Of a stretch of 64,000 nucleotides of DNA, positions 62,734 to 64,000 are shown piece after piece. Below the pieces are notes generated by a model. The model was given only the letters and a program-made list of their open reading frames with translations, was not told the DNA's origin and ran no database searches. The DNA lies in contig NZ_QRJZ01000004.1 of NCBI RefSeq assembly GCF_003470665.1, positions 62,001 through 126,000 on the forward strand, read 5' to 3'. How positions within the stretch are numbered: the stretch's first letter is position 1; each line of letters begins with the position of its first letter. Position numbers and translations under genes: made by a program. This DNA comes from Collinsella sp. AM17-1. GTDB lineage: Bacteria; Actinomycetota; Coriobacteriia; Coriobacteriales; Coriobacteriaceae.

Positions 62734-64000
62734 TTATTCCGATACAGTAGCTTCTCGTTGATTTTTCTCCTGCGAAGATGAGTGGCGGGAAATAAGGTCA
62801 AAAGCCATCTCGTAGCACATTTTTCTATATTCACATGATGCAGGGTGTAGACTCTTGGGCAAGTAGCCGTGCTCGTCTGCAGCCTCCCAGCTACAGCCCC
62901 CACCACAGAAAGACCGAGCCCAACAGTCCGTACAGTCAATTCTTTTTTCGACACCCTGACTCCAGTTTTCAATATACCTAGTTTCGTCAATTCCGGTGAC
63001 GATGTTGCCCATTTTGAATCGCATCATCCCGACAAACCTGTGACAGGGGTATACGTCCCCTTCGGGAGTCACGGAAATAAAACGCCTGCCAGCCCCGCAT
63101 CCGACAAAGGCGATCCTGTTGCTCATAATCAAATCAACTGCAGTTTTCAATGTTCTAAACAAGGGCTTTTCCCCTTGATCAATCTGTTTGAGATATTGAT
63201 CCGCCAAATCTATTAGGCCCGCCCTGATTTTGTTTAATGAGTGTTCGTCGAGTTTGATATTCTCATCGAATGAGCTCACGGGCGAGAAGTAAATCCTTCT
63301 GAAGCCCATCTCTTTAAACTGAAGATAGTCTTCAACAAGGTTACAGTTATTATTTGTTAAGGTCGCTCTTGCGCCGAAGGGGAACGACTCGGAAAAACGA
63401 CGAACGTTTTTGTCGATATCGGAGAAAGAGCCGCCTCCCGTCTTGTACGGGCGCGATGCATCGTGCTTGCATCCTGTACCATCGAGACTAATCAGAACAG
63501 AAAACCCGTGCTCCTTGAAAGAATTCACAGCAGTGTCATTCAAAAGCGTTCCGTTGGTCGTAATAGAATAGGTAAAGTTTCTATTGGGGTATATTCTTTT
63601 TGAATAGTCGACCGTTTTCCATATCAGCGGCTCGTTAATCATGGGTTCCCCACCAAAAAAGACGATTGCAAGCGTTTCGTTTTCCGATGAACTTGCGACG
63701 AGGTAGTCGACCGCCTTGAAGGCTATCTCGTCTGTCATCAGCAGAGGAGACGTTCCATAATCTCCTTTACCGGCAAAACAGTAACTACAACCAAGGTTGC
63801 ATGCATGTGAAACGTGGAGTTCGATGGATCTAAGTTTTCGAGGCGTGTCTTTTGTTAAGAAAGTCCGCTCAGACAATCGTTGATACTCATCAATGTCGTC
63901 TTCAAGTTCTGCTATGGTCGTTTGGTCGTAGCCTTTCGCAGCAAGTGACTTTGTTAGCAACTTCGAGTTGACCGTTCTTCCCGATGCTTCAAATATGCGA
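62734..64000 (-). CDS. Radical SAM / SPASM peptide maturase, 5' end outside window
   Basis: The frame is open to the window edge, so the N-terminus (usually a peptide-recognition domain) is partly missing. The radical SAM cluster motif CNLGCSYC (cysteines at 63801, 63789 and 63780) and FFGGEPMI follow. The C-terminal SPASM domain has CGAGRRFISVTPEGDVYPCH, then CTDCWARSFCGGGC and CEYRKMC, ligands for two auxiliary [4Fe-4S] clusters. This is the architecture of maturases that install thioethers or other crosslinks in Cys-rich peptides (SCIFF, Clo7bot, PapB-like). The two Cys-rich peptides just downstream are the obvious substrates. Confidence 0.92.
   Translation of the reverse strand, partial: RIFEASGRTVNSKLLTKSLAAKGYDQTTIAELEDDIDEYQRLSERTFLTKDTPRKLRSIELHVSHACNLGCSYCFAGKGDYGTSPLLMTDEIAFKAVDYLVASSSENETLAIVFFGGEPMINEPLIWKTVDYSKRIYPNRNFTYSITTNGTLLNDTAVNSFKEHGFSVLISLDGTGCKHDASRPYKTGGGSFSDIDKNVRRFSESFPFGARATLTNNNCNLVEDYLQFKEMGFRRIYFSPVSSFDENIKLDEHSLNKIRAGLIDLADQYLKQIDQGEKPLFRTLKTAVDLIMSNRIAFVGCGAGRRFISVTPEGDVYPCHRFVGMMRFKMGNIVTGIDETRYIENWSQGVEKRIDCTDCWARSFCGGGCSWEAADEHGYLPKSLHPASCEYRKMCYEMAFDLISRHSSSQEKNQREATVSE

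Overview
The window comes from a high-GC, low-GC-gap chromosome that looks like a Coriobacteriia (Collinsella-type) gut actinobacterium. Evidence: a dnaK-grpE-dnaJ-hspR operon of actinobacterial order, a PASTA kinase / SEDS-PBP / PP2C / FHA cell-wall signalling cluster, mannose-family PTS genes, NiaR-controlled NAD synthesis, and hydrogenase maturation genes. The genus is an inference from gene content; no rRNA is present.

Layout. 1-3.3 kb: minus-strand hypF (cut by the window edge), nikR and a small protein, then thioredoxin and an unrecognised plus-strand gene. 3.3-5.4 kb: a GHKL/LytTR two-component pair. 5.5-9.5 kb: nadA-nadB-nadC-niaR behind a perfect 19-bp-arm palindrome. 9.7-14.8 kb: a ferredoxin and the Hsp70 operon. 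15.2-17.5 kb: an aconitase-family hydratase. 17.5-21.5 kb: two lipoprotein-like or anchored unknowns, an AAA ATPase and dense intergenic repeats, including two arrays of a 15-bp element in alternating orientation with constant 25-bp spacers. 21.5-24.2 kb: clpB, whose promoter shares an element with dnaK. 24.3-32.5 kb: small and membrane proteins, a DUF4143 ATPase, a TetR regulator and a 925-residue Fe-S/FAD oxidoreductase. 32.7-36.8 kb: hypA, a mannose-type PTS and its DUF956 partner. About 36.95 kb: tRNA-Arg(CCT) with a partial 3'-end copy. 37.3-48.4 kb: PASTA kinase, a fused SEDS-PBP protein, PP2C phosphatase, two FHA proteins and a second kinase. 48.5-54.4 kb: dnaX, accessory genes, ybaB and recR. 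54.6-58.3 kb: an anchored protein, a third kinase and an FHA protein.

58.4-64 kb is compositionally different (lower GC, more AT-rich intergenic DNA). It contains a decayed methyltransferase gene, an ABC exporter, an IS110 transposase fragment and, on the minus strand, a radical-SAM/SPASM maturase that runs off the window edge. Downstream of the maturase lie two related Cys-rich peptides (67 and 59 residues, shared MKHIHP start) and a 35-residue hydrophobic peptide. The two peptides are full of Cys-x2/3-Asp motifs, the motif modified in Cys-Asp thioether ranthipeptides. I regard this as the most interesting system here: a candidate two-precursor ranthipeptide-type RiPP locus with its own exporter.

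How the genes relate: hypF, nikR and hypA all serve nickel/[NiFe] hydrogenase maturation. NiaR probably represses nadABC from the palindrome. HspR probably controls dnaK and clpB. Three Ser/Thr kinases, four FHA-type proteins and one phosphatase make up phospho-signalling around cell-wall synthesis and division.
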